From contig JALRKC010000046.1 of the NCBI GenBank assembly GCA_023254955.1, forward strand, positions 1 through 5,716: a DNA stretch of 5,716 nucleotides, given 5' to 3'. This DNA is from Candidatus Nanopelagicales bacterium (lineage in GTDB: Bacteria; Actinomycetota; Actinomycetes; S36-B12; UBA5976). Made by a program: the position numbers and the translations under genes. This document shows, piece by piece, positions 1 to 5,716 of the stretch; the stretch's first letter is position 1; the number at the start of each line of letters is the position of its first letter. The notes under the pieces are model-generated. The model did no database searches. It worked only from the letters and a program-made list of their open reading frames with translations, and was not told the DNA's origin.

Positions 1-12
1 ATTTCCTCGCTT

Positions 13-18
13 TAGGCT
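13..18 (+). promoter_or_regulatory. Possible -10 element of a (near-)leaderless menE promoter
   Basis: The hexamer TAGGCT fits the actinobacterial -10 pattern TAnnnT and ends 9 bases before the menE ATG at 28. No Shine-Dalgarno-like purine run is visible in bases 1-27, which would suit a leaderless or very short-leader transcript, common in Actinobacteria. The -35 region would lie outside the window, so this is a weak pattern match only. Confidence 0.22.
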
Positions 19-27
19 TAAGACCTT

Positions 28-1200
28 ATGGTGTCACAACCTTGGAACTTACACCTGGCCAAACCGGGCCTGGAAAACCTGCAAGAGTTAGTACAGTCAA
101 TTAAAAAAGCGCTCGCTGGTGAGCAACCTCTAATGCTTGCCCCTGCCGGTGGGCCGGCAAATGATACTTACCTTTCAGCATTACAAATTGAAAAAAATCC
201 AATTTATGAAAATACGGCATTAGCAATTTGCACTAGTGGTTCTACCGGGGCACCTAAAGCGGTAGAAATCTCTCAGGGTGCCTTAATTAAAAATCATGAA
301 CTGGTTAATAAAAAATTGGCAGGCAAGGCAAATTGGGTTTTAGCTATGAATCCCGCATTTATTGGTGGTTTTAGTTTGCTAACTAGAGGTGTACTAGACG
401 AAGGATGGACTTACGCTCTTACTGAAACAGGAAAATTCAACGCTGACACATTTGCAAAAGTATCACTAATGGCAGCAGAAAAAAACCCCACAATCAGAAC
501 ATCTCTTGTCTGGGCACAATTAATGCAGTTAGTTAATTCTGACAAACTAGAAACGCTAAAAATGTATGATGCAATTTTGGTTGGCGGTTCAAACGTTGCA
601 AGTCAAATTTTTGAAGATTTAAAACAAGCTGGGTTGAAATTAATCAGTACTTATGGAATGACTGAAACTTGTGGTGGGGTCGTTTGGGACGGATTTGCGC
701 TAGATGAAGTTGAGATTCGAATTCTAGAAAAAGATGATTTCGGCACCGGACGAATTTCCATAAATTCGCCAACGAACGCTTCAGGTTATCGAAATTCACC
801 CGAACTCAACCGAGAGACATTTCAAGACTCTTGGGTTAATACTCAAGATTTAGGGCAATTAAATTCCGAAGCGTTAACGGTGATTGGCCGAATTGATGAT
901 GTAGTTATTTCCGGTGGTACCAATGTTTCTACAAAAGCGATAGAGGCTGTTATTTCAACTTGTCGGGGCGTAGAAGAAGTCGCGGTACTTGCGCTTGATG
1001 ATGAAGTCTGGGGCGCACTCATCACTGCGGTGGTTGTCGGCGACTTTGACAAAAAAGAAATTGAGCAAAAAGTTGTCTCTACTTTAGGCAATGCCGCTAA
1101 ACCTAGAGTTATCTTTGATGCCCAAAATATGCCATTTCTAGCAAGCGGAAAAATAGATTTAGTGAAATTAAAAGAATTGGTTTTAAATGAATCAAATTAA
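28..1200 (+). CDS. menE: o-Succinylbenzoate-CoA ligase (MenE), AMP-binding family
   Basis: MenE activates o-succinylbenzoate with ATP and CoA through an acyl-adenylate, giving OSB-CoA for MenB in menaquinone synthesis; it is cytosolic. The 390-residue product shows the adenylate-forming (ANL) motifs in order: P-loop CTSGSTGAPKA (about 68-78), STYGMTETCGG (207-217), an A7-like NTQDLG (271-276, aspartate 274), hinge GRIDDVVISGG (287-297) and C-terminal ASGKID (372-377), whose Lys375 is the expected catalytic lysine. Like other actinobacterial MenE proteins it is shorter than the 450-500 residue versions, because most of the region before the P-loop is missing. The frame has stops at 13-15 and 19-21, so translation starts at ATG 28 or the adjacent GTG 31. 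No Shine-Dalgarno is visible. The 3' end overlaps menA by 14 bases. The specific MenE call, rather than a generic acyl-CoA ligase, rests on short length plus the adjacent menA. Confidence 0.93.
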   Translation: MVSQPWNLHLAKPGLENLQELVQSIKKALAGEQPLMLAPAGGPANDTYLSALQIEKNPIYENTALAICTSGSTGAPKAVEISQGALIKNHELVNKKLAGKANWVLAMNPAFIGGFSLLTRGVLDEGWTYALTETGKFNADTFAKVSLMAAEKNPTIRTSLVWAQLMQLVNSDKLETLKMYDAILVGGSNVASQIFEDLKQAGLKLISTYGMTETCGGVVWDGFALDEVEIRILEKDDFGTGRISINSPTNASGYRNSPELNRETFQDSWVNTQDLGQLNSEALTVIGRIDDVVISGGTNVSTKAIEAVISTCRGVEEVAVLALDDEVWGALITAVVVGDFDKKEIEQKVVSTLGNAAKPRVIFDAQNMPFLASGKIDLVKLKELVLNESN

Positions 1201-2059
1201 ACTTTGGACACTAGGAGCCAGGCCAAAGACATTATTCGCGGCGATTTCACCGATCATCGCAGCAACTTTTTACACTCTTTATTTAAATCAATTCGATTTT
1301 GCTCTTACCTTTTTGGCGCTAGTGGTAGCGCTAGCACTACAAGTTGGGGTTAATTATGCAAATGATTACTCCGATGGAATTCGTGGCACAGATGCCGAGC
1401 GTGTAGGCCCAATACGTTTAGTGGGGCAAAAATTAGCGAGTCCTAAGAGTGTTAAGCGTGCCGCCTTCATTAGCTTCGGTTTTGCTGCAATTGCTGGCTT
1501 GCTGATCACTGTTTTAATCAGTGAATTCTGGATTCTTTTAGTTGGACTTAGCGCGATAGTCTCCGCCTGGTTTTACACCGGGGGTAAAAGACCATATGGA
1601 TATGCAGGATTTGGCGAGGTCTTTGTTTTTGTTTATTTTGGACTGGTTGCCACTATCGGCACGGTTTATATCCAAACCAAGATGATTGATATAGAAAGCT
1701 TTATCTTAGGCTCTGCGATGGGCAGTTTTGCTGTTGCCATTTTATTAGCCAATAACCTTCGCGATGTGCAAAAAGATACGTTAGTAAATAAGCGTACCCT
1801 TGCAGTTCTAATAGGGGCTAAGAAAACCAGGCTCTTGCTTTTTGTCGTTTTACTGAAGCCCTTTTTTAACCTCAGCTTTTTTATGTATTTTTTTGATGCC
1901 AGTGTTTGGCCGGCACTTTTTGCTCTACTTTGGCTAATTGGTCCCATATCGCAAGTTGCAAAAGGTGCTAGCGGTAAGGCATTAATACCAATTTTGGTTA
2001 AGACAGGCCAAGCTCAATTTTTATTTTCGATGTTATTGCTTTTTAGTTTGTTTTTTTAA
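1187..2059 (+). CDS. menA: 1,4-Dihydroxy-2-naphthoate polyprenyltransferase (MenA), UbiA family
   Basis: This integral membrane enzyme joins the polyprenyl diphosphate tail to 1,4-dihydroxy-2-naphthoate, releasing CO2 and diphosphate, to make demethylmenaquinone. The 290-residue product has the two UbiA-family Asp-rich motifs: NDYSDGIRGTD (59-69) followed by RVGPIRLVG (72-80), and NNLRDVQKD (189-197) followed by NKRTLAV (201-207). These bind the Mg-diphosphate. About eight or nine hydrophobic segments span the rest. The N-terminus (LWTLGARPKTL, 6-16) is typical of MenA, which supports ATG 1187 as the start. That ATG lies inside menE, out of frame, with no strong Shine-Dalgarno, so translation is probably coupled to menE. 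Asn201 stands where a glycine is usual in the GKRTLAV motif, probably a tolerated change. The gene ends 17 bases inside the convergent DUF4229 gene. The NDYxDxxxGxD-RxGPxRL pattern favours MenA over UbiA or haem O synthase. Confidence 0.95.
   Translation: MNQIKLWTLGARPKTLFAAISPIIAATFYTLYLNQFDFALTFLALVVALALQVGVNYANDYSDGIRGTDAERVGPIRLVGQKLASPKSVKRAAFISFGFAAIAGLLITVLISEFWILLVGLSAIVSAWFYTGGKRPYGYAGFGEVFVFVYFGLVATIGTVYIQTKMIDIESFILGSAMGSFAVAILLANNLRDVQKDTLVNKRTLAVLIGAKKTRLLLFVVLLKPFFNLSFFMYFFDASVWPALFALLWLIGPISQVAKGASGKALIPILVKTGQAQFLFSMLLLFSLFF
2043..2059. other. Tail-to-tail overlap of menA and the DUF4229 gene
   Basis: The menA stop (TAA, 2057-2059, + strand) and the DUF4229 stop (TAA on the - strand, 2045-2043) cross, so the last 17 bases are coding on both strands. 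The stretch is T-rich on the + strand (seven T at 2051-2057), but no GC-rich hairpin precedes the T-run, so it does not look like an intrinsic terminator in either direction. Both transcripts probably end inside the opposite gene and would have complementary 3' ends. Confidence 0.85.
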
Positions 2060-2237
2060 ATAACTTTGCGATCTTGCTAGCTGCAGCTTCACGAGTTGTA
2101 TTTAGTGCGAAAAGGCTCACTATTCCTGAGACTAAAAGCGCAACAATTACTAAGGTAAATTCACGAAGCCCCAGTAAATAAAAAACCACCAAAAAAGCTA
2201 CGAACACCAAAATTCTGGCCGCTGTGTACTTTAACAA
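2043..2237 (-). CDS. DUF4229-like small two-helix membrane protein, function unknown
   Basis: The 64-residue product begins MLKYTAARILVF and has two hydrophobic helices (about 7-23 and 27-45) and a basic C-terminal tail (46-64, with TTREAAASKIAKLFKK). This layout and the LKYT(x)xR opening resemble the actinobacterial DUF4229 family, which I recall as often sitting beside menA or cytochrome c maturation genes; its function is not known to me. I chose the TTG at 2237-2235 because an AGGAG at 2248-2244 lies 6 bases upstream and because the family usually starts at this LKYT. The frame stays open to an ATG at 2312, but that would add 25 residues (including polar SPDYTVTQEF) and overlap ccsB by 74 bases. 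Only one base separates the ccsB stop from this TTG, making it the last gene of the cytochrome c maturation operon. Family assignment is by recognition only; a role in assembly of respiratory membrane proteins is conjecture. Confidence 0.75.
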   Translation of the reverse strand: MLKYTAARILVFVAFLVVFYLLGLREFTLVIVALLVSGIVSLFALNTTREAAASKIAKLFKKTN

Positions 2238-2238
2238 T

Positions 2239-3060
2239 TTAAACTCCTGCGTAACTGTGTAGTCCGGTGATCCAAAGATTAACCCCGAAGAAATTAAAAA
2301 CAATAGAGACATATGCGGTTAATGCAATTGCTGCAGCCTTTTTACCACTCCAGCCGCGAGTTACTCGTGCATGTAAATAAGCTGCATAAATCAACCAAGT
2401 AATAAACGCCCAAGTTTCTTTAGGGTCCCATCCCCAATATCTACCCCAAGCGTTTTCTGCCCAAATTGCGCCAGCAATCACTGAGAAGGTCCAAATTGGA
2501 AACGCAAATAAGGCCGTGCGATACGCCAACTCATCTAAACGTTCAGTGGCAGGAACTCTTGAGAACTTAAATCTGCCTCTAAGTAGCACAAGAACGCTAA
2601 GAGCAAAATTAACACTAAAAGCTCCGTAAGAAATTATTGCCGCAGAAACGTGAACAACTAACCAGCCAGATCTCAAAGCTGGAACAAGTGGCCCGGCTTC
2701 GGTGTAAAGCACCGTCACCGCTAAACCTAAAAGCAACAGACTAGGTAATACTACAAATACTCCTAGATACTTTATTTCTTTTTTTAATGAAACAAATAAA
2801 TATGCACCCAATATTGCCAGCGATGAAGTTATGGCAAATTCATACATGTTTCCCCAAGGAGCTCTTTGAGATGAAATGCCTCTTAAAACTACGGCTACTA
2901 GCAGGATTCCAAAAGCTAACCAGGTAAAGGCGGTGCCGATATTTTCATTTTTCCGAGCCTTATCGCTGTCGCCCAAAGCAACTGAATAGGTAATTAGCGC
3001 AAGTAACAAAATCAAAATAGTTGCGTAGACAAACAGATTGCTTAAATTACCGGCGGTCAC
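2239..3060 (-). CDS. ccsB: Cytochrome c biogenesis protein CcsB/ResC (haem-handling WWD protein)
   Basis: This is the CcsA/CycK/ResC-type subunit of the System II haem export and cytochrome c synthetase complex; it acts with ResB on the outer face of the membrane. The 273-residue product has about eight hydrophobic segments and the tryptophan-rich WWD signature WGRYWGWDPKETWA (205-218). Three histidines match the expected haem ligands: H137 before the WWD loop (WLVVH), H230 after it (YLHAR) and H268 near the C-terminus (GLHSYAG). RAPWGNMYEF (66-75) and PLVPALRSGW (124-133) are also family-typical. The start is GTG at 3060, overlapping the resB TGA as GTGA, so translation is probably coupled; I see no strong Shine-Dalgarno. 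It is shorter than the roughly 320-residue actinobacterial homologues I know, mainly by a short loop after the first helix (residues 30-42). It is followed after one base by the DUF4229 gene. The WWD motif makes the family assignment secure. Confidence 0.94.
   Translation of the reverse strand: MTAGNLSNLFVYATILILLLALITYSVALGDSDKARKNENIGTAFTWLAFGILLVAVVLRGISSQRAPWGNMYEFAITSSLAILGAYLFVSLKKEIKYLGVFVVLPSLLLLGLAVTVLYTEAGPLVPALRSGWLVVHVSAAIISYGAFSVNFALSVLVLLRGRFKFSRVPATERLDELAYRTALFAFPIWTFSVIAGAIWAENAWGRYWGWDPKETWAFITWLIYAAYLHARVTRGWSGKKAAAIALTAYVSIVFNFFGVNLWITGLHSYAGV
2244..2248 (-). promoter_or_regulatory. Shine-Dalgarno that fixes a TTG start for the DUF4229 gene
   Basis: On the - strand the sequence reads GCAGGAG, six bases, then TTG. 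The AGGAG is contained in the last codons of ccsB (Ala-Gly-Val, stop). It is the best ribosome-binding match in the operon, and its spacing points to the TTG at 2237, not to the in-frame ATG at 2312. Confidence 0.72.
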
Positions 3061-4559
3061 CGCTGCTCGCTTTCTCTAATTTTTTTCACTAACCATGTCA
3101 AATCACGGCTTAACTGCTCTTCAGATTGTTTTGTTAAACCCGCTAAGCCAATTTTATTTTGTGAACTTCCAATCCCTTCAAGACGTAACCAAATTCGTCT
3201 GCGGGTGACAAAAAGTCCAAACATTAAGCCCGCCATTGCCAAAATAGAACCGATAAACGCCCAAATGCGACCTGGGTCATAGGCAATCTGAAATGAGGCA
3301 AACCTTTTGACTGAGACAAACTCGACCTGGTATCCATTTTCAAGTTCCCAGCGATCTCCAGGAGCTAACTGCGCTAAGCCAATTTGTTCGAGATTCTCTG
3401 TTTCTAAGCGATAGACATTTTGCGGAATTCCACTGTCCATGCCTAAGTCACCTGTCCAAGCCGAAAAGAAAGCCAAGGGGTTGTCTTGATCTGGAAAAAT
3501 TGAAATTGGGCCTAACTCTTCATCGAGCACGCCGGTAGGCAAAAACAAACCCAAAAGTCCAATTTGCTCATTTGTGTCTGGAATTTTTACTACTCCATTT
3601 GACGTGAAGTTTGCATCTTGTGGCAAGAAAGGAACGGCTTTATCGAAAACAACTCTTCCGGTGTCATCAGTTACTTTAATTACTGGCGCATAGCCGTGAC
3701 CAGTTAAAAAAGCTTTAGTTCCATCTATTACTAAAGGCTTATTCACGACAACGGTTTGTTGGTAATCCAAACCTGGCTCAGTAACCGCCAGCTCGGCAAT
3801 AAATTCCCTTGGAGATCCAGTTTGATTTGGCCCTCTTTCAAACTCAACTTCAAAATCTTCTAAAACGAATGAAAAATTTGGCATTCGTTCAACTCTAAAT
3901 AAACCACCAGCCCGAAAATCATCATATTGCGTGACAGTATTTGCAAATTCATCTTTTTCGATTAAAAGTATTGTGCCGCGGTAACTAAATAAGGCTCCAA
4001 AAGCAACTGCGATAGTAATAAATAAAATTGCAATATGAAAAAGCAAATTGCCACTTTCGCGCAGATAGCCTTTTTCTATGGTTAGCGAATTCCCGTCTGC
4101 ACTAATTTTAGTTCGCCACCAGTTTTTTTGAGCTAATTTATCAATCTTTACTAAATCTAAGCTTGTTTCAATTGCTTGATATCCAGTTTGATTGACTAAA
4201 TTTATTGGCGCTTCTTGGATTGGCTCTGTCAAATTTTTGGCGTGTATTTTAATTCTGGGTACGATGCAACCGGCAAGCGATATCATTAAGAGTATGTAAA
4301 TGGCTGAGAACCAAAATGAACCATAAACTTCAAAAAGCCCAAGTTGATCATAAATTTCAAAAAGTGTTGGGTTAGCTTCTTTAAAGTCATTAACTCGAAT
4401 TAGCGAAGCGCTTCTTTGCGGCAAAATTGATCCAGGAATAGCTGCCAGGCCTAATAGCAGCAGCAGCCAAAGCGCCGTAGTCATACTGGTTAATTGTCGC
4501 CAAATCCAGCGCAACCAACCGCTAAAACCCAATTTGATTTGAATGTTATTTTCTGTCAT
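3057..4559 (-). CDS. resB: Cytochrome c biogenesis protein ResB
   Basis: ResB is the partner of CcsB in System II cytochrome c maturation: it forms part of the haem conduit and presents haem and apocytochrome for thioether ligation outside the membrane. The 500-residue product has the ResB architecture. A first helix (about 26-46) sits in TSMTTALWLLLLLGL and leads to IPGSILPQR (41-49). A second helix (about 82-100) ends in AGCIVPR (96-102). KGYLRESGNLLFHIAIL (163-179) opens the third helix and carries H175, a plausible transmembrane haem ligand. A long extracytoplasmic domain (about 193-430) contains the TGHGYAP (286-292) and AYDPG (426-430) stretches, and a fourth helix (about 432-451) is followed by a cytoplasmic tail rich in charged residues. 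Length is close to the usual 500-550. ATG 4559 directly follows the ccdA stop, with a GGTGAT Shine-Dalgarno upstream. Its TGA overlaps the ccsB GTG start. The gene appears intact. Confidence 0.95.
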   Translation of the reverse strand: MTENNIQIKLGFSGWLRWIWRQLTSMTTALWLLLLLGLAAIPGSILPQRSASLIRVNDFKEANPTLFEIYDQLGLFEVYGSFWFSAIYILLMISLAGCIVPRIKIHAKNLTEPIQEAPINLVNQTGYQAIETSLDLVKIDKLAQKNWWRTKISADGNSLTIEKGYLRESGNLLFHIAILFITIAVAFGALFSYRGTILLIEKDEFANTVTQYDDFRAGGLFRVERMPNFSFVLEDFEVEFERGPNQTGSPREFIAELAVTEPGLDYQQTVVVNKPLVIDGTKAFLTGHGYAPVIKVTDDTGRVVFDKAVPFLPQDANFTSNGVVKIPDTNEQIGLLGLFLPTGVLDEELGPISIFPDQDNPLAFFSAWTGDLGMDSGIPQNVYRLETENLEQIGLAQLAPGDRWELENGYQVEFVSVKRFASFQIAYDPGRIWAFIGSILAMAGLMFGLFVTRRRIWLRLEGIGSSQNKIGLAGLTKQSEEQLSRDLTWLVKKIRESEQR

Positions 4560-5288
4560 TTAAATCACCGGGGTAAACCCTGAAATCCAAACTCTTAGAT
4601 TTATTGTTATTTCACTCCAAAGCCCGCTAACTAACATCACTCCGATAAAAATCATCAAGACCGCGCCAATTTGCATAAAGAGTTTTTGATACCTTCTTAA
4701 TATTTGAACTGTAGTTATGGACTTTTCGTAAACAAATGCCAAAAGTAAAAATGGAATTCCTAAACCTAAGGCGTAAATAAACGAGAGTGCAGCGCCTTTT
4801 GCTGCAGTACCTTCTGAAAAAGCCATAGTTTGAACCGCGGCTAAAACAGGCCCGATACAAGGAGTCCAGCCAAAAGCAAACAAGATGCCTAAAAATGGTG
4901 CACCCCAGACTCCAGAGCGCACCGAGAAATTAAATTTAAATGACCTACTCAGCCATCCGCTTTGCAAGAGAAATCCGATTCCTAAAACTATTACTAACAC
5001 TCCGAGAATTCTTTCAAGAATTTGTGCGTAACTAAAAAGTAATGATCCAAGACTGCCAAAAAATATTCCGTAAGACGTAAAAACCAAACTAAAACCTAGA
5101 ATAAAGAGAAAAGTAGCAACTACTGCTCTACTCTTTTGTGGAGTGCTGTTTCCACTAACTCCAGCCAAATAAGCCAAATAACCAGGAGCCAGCGGTAAGA
5201 CGCAGGGTGAAAGAAATGAGACTAAACCAGCCAAAGCAGCGAGCGCTGCGGCTAGTAAAAAATTACCGCTAAAGATTATTTCTGTCAT
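4560..5288 (-). CDS. ccdA: Cytochrome c biogenesis protein CcdA (thiol-disulfide electron carrier)
   Basis: CcdA is a six-helix membrane protein of the DsbD/CcdA family that passes electrons from cytoplasmic thioredoxin to an extracytoplasmic thioredoxin-like protein, here most likely the adjacent ResA, to keep apocytochrome c cysteines reduced. The 242-residue product has both hallmark cysteines in their contexts: Cys29 in SPCVLPLAPGYLAYLAG (27-43) and Cys144 in GWTPCIGPVLAA (140-151). Hydrophobic segments lie around 9-27, 56-75, 88-108, 129-152, 163-184 and 202-221. Length is normal for stand-alone CcdA, without the extra domains of DsbD. ATG 5288 overlaps the resA TGA in an ATGA, which suggests coupled translation. 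The stop abuts resB. The gene appears complete. The redox partner is inferred from gene order. Confidence 0.95.
   Translation of the reverse strand: MTEIIFSGNFLLAAALAALAGLVSFLSPCVLPLAPGYLAYLAGVSGNSTPQKSRAVVATFLFILGFSLVFTSYGIFFGSLGSLLFSYAQILERILGVLVIVLGIGFLLQSGWLSRSFKFNFSVRSGVWGAPFLGILFAFGWTPCIGPVLAAVQTMAFSEGTAAKGAALSFIYALGLGIPFLLLAFVYEKSITTVQILRRYQKLFMQIGAVLMIFIGVMLVSGLWSEITINLRVWISGFTPVI
4564..4569 (-). promoter_or_regulatory. Shine-Dalgarno for resB inside the ccdA 3' end
   Basis: The - strand reads GGTGAT, four bases, then ATG at 4559. GGTGAT is complementary to the ATCACC of the usual bacterial 16S rRNA 3' tail, and its register equals an AGGAGG about eight bases from the start. It lies in the last codons of ccdA, whose TAA immediately precedes the resB ATG (TAAATG). 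Confidence 0.55.
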
Positions 5289-5716
5289 GCTTCATCCAAG
5301 AGATTTGTGACAAAACCTCTCAATAAAGAAATATCAACCGGGCCTAAAATTCGCGCAGCGACTTTTCCTTCTTTATCCAAAACCAACGTAGTAGGGATTG
5401 CATTAGGTGATAGCGTTTCTTTGAATTCTAACAAAATGCGCCCAGACTGATCTTCAATATTTTCATACTCTATTGTGAAGCGTTCGACAAAGTTTTGGGC
5501 TGCAGCCAAACTATCTCTAGTGTTAAGACCTAAGAAAACCACACCTTGCTCTCGCAGCTCTCGGTCCAAATCTGCAAGTTCTTTAGCTTCAGCTCGACAT
5601 GGTGCGCACCAAGATCCCCAAACATTTATTACAACTACTTTCCCTTTTTGCTCAGAAAGAATAAATTCTTTATTTGAAAATGTCTTCTGGGCTATCTCTG
5701 GTGCCAGCTTTCTCTC
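5285..5716 (-). CDS. resA: TlpA/ResA-like thiol-disulfide oxidoreductase, 5' end cut off by the window
   Basis: This is a thioredoxin-fold protein expected outside the membrane, reducing the CXXCH disulfide of apocytochrome c before haem attachment with electrons from CcdA. The frame runs open to the window edge, giving 143 visible residues. It contains KVVVINVWGSWCAPC, with the redox pair Cys37 and Cys40 of the fragment (bases 5608-5606 and 5599-5597), and the cis-proline loop NAIPTTLVLD with Pro108. The WCAPC active site and IPTT loop are typical of the AhpC/TSA-Redoxin TlpA group. A TTG at 5569 could be taken as a start, but it lies downstream of the CXXC and is not the true one. The missing part, probably about 40-60 residues, should carry a signal peptide or lipobox. 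Its TGA overlaps the ccdA start by 4 bases. The name resA rests on the neighbours; tlpA or ccsX would be equally fair. Confidence 0.92.
   Translation of the reverse strand, partial: ERKLAPEIAQKTFSNKEFILSEQKGKVVVINVWGSWCAPCRAEAKELADLDRELREQGVVFLGLNTRDSLAAAQNFVERFTIEYENIEDQSGRILLEFKETLSPNAIPTTLVLDKEGKVAARILGPVDISLLRGFVTNLLDEA

Noticed and set aside
3..104. Open + strand frame entering from the left edge and ending at TAA 102-104, as a possible tail of an upstream gene
   Set aside because: It would overlap menE by 77 bases, including residues that fit the MenE N-terminal pattern. With only 33 codons and no recognisable motif it cannot be supported, though sequence to the left would settle it.
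843..1091. Open frame on the - strand inside menE (82 codons)
   Set aside because: It is antisense to the conserved C-terminal domain of MenE, gives a low-complexity Ser/Thr-rich product, and shows no recognisable motif.
1666..1947. Open frame on the - strand inside menA (93 codons)
   Set aside because: It is antisense to the second Asp motif region of MenA. The product is Lys/Arg-rich without domain features, as expected of a shadow frame.
2041..2060. T-run near the menA stop as an intrinsic terminator
   Set aside because: No GC-rich stem precedes the seven T residues; the T-run encodes the final phenylalanines of MenA.
2078..2090. Short palindrome AGCTGCAGCT as an operator or hairpin
   Set aside because: It lies in the coding sequence for the alanine-rich tail of the DUF4229 protein and is short enough to arise from GCT/GCA/GCC alanine codons by chance.
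2238..2312. N-terminal extension of the DUF4229 gene to an ATG at 2312
   Set aside because: It overlaps ccsB by 74 bases, has no better ribosome-binding site, and adds a stretch unlike the family's usual start. The AGGAG six bases before TTG 2237 is much more convincing.
4627..4860. Alternative - strand frame inside ccdA (77 codons)
   Set aside because: It lies in another frame of a clearly conserved ccdA. The product is rich in Arg, Tyr and Cys and has no family resemblance.
5285..5569. A complete 94-residue protein starting at TTG 5569
   Set aside because: The same frame continues upstream to the window edge and contains the WCAPC active site, so this is only the C-terminal part of a larger ResA/TlpA protein.

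Overview
This 5.7 kb window is almost solid coding sequence, with about 40 % GC by eye from sampled lines. It looks like a compact, low-GC actinobacterial chromosome segment. The clues are the gene order (menE-menA facing DUF4229-ccsB-resB-ccdA-resA), the actinobacteria-type DUF4229 membrane protein, a short actinobacterial-style MenE, GTG and TTG starts, and genes that overlap or abut throughout. A streamlined planktonic actinobacterium (Nanopelagicales/acI-like or a low-GC relative) is my best guess. Taxonomy is inferred from context, not proven by any marker here.

The left part (28-2059, + strand) is a two-gene menaquinone unit. menE (o-succinylbenzoate-CoA ligase) overlaps menA (1,4-dihydroxy-2-naphthoate prenyltransferase) by 14 bases. 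MenE activates o-succinylbenzoate, MenB (not in the window) closes the ring, and MenA attaches the polyprenyl tail at the membrane to give demethylmenaquinone.

The right part (2043-5716, - strand) is a System II (Ccs/Res) cytochrome c maturation operon, read from the right edge inwards: resA/tlpA-like thioredoxin (5' end cut off by the window), ccdA, resB, ccsB, then a 64-residue DUF4229 protein of unknown function. Every junction is an overlap or near-abutment (4-base overlap, 0 gap, 4-base overlap, 1-base gap), so the genes are very probably co-transcribed and translationally coupled. CcdA carries electrons across the membrane to ResA, which keeps apocytochrome CXXCH thiols reduced. ResB and CcsB together carry haem out and ligate it.

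The two units converge, and their last genes (menA and DUF4229) overlap tail-to-tail by 17 bases with no visible intrinsic terminator between them. The combined theme is the respiratory chain: its lipid carrier (menaquinone) and its c-type haem proteins, presumably the cytochrome bc complex. No RNA gene, mobile element, CRISPR array or long repeat was seen. No stretch over 300 bases lacks a gene; the only clearly non-coding DNA is the first 27 bases. No wholly new system is evident. The least understood component is the DUF4229 protein, whose correct start I place at a TTG.
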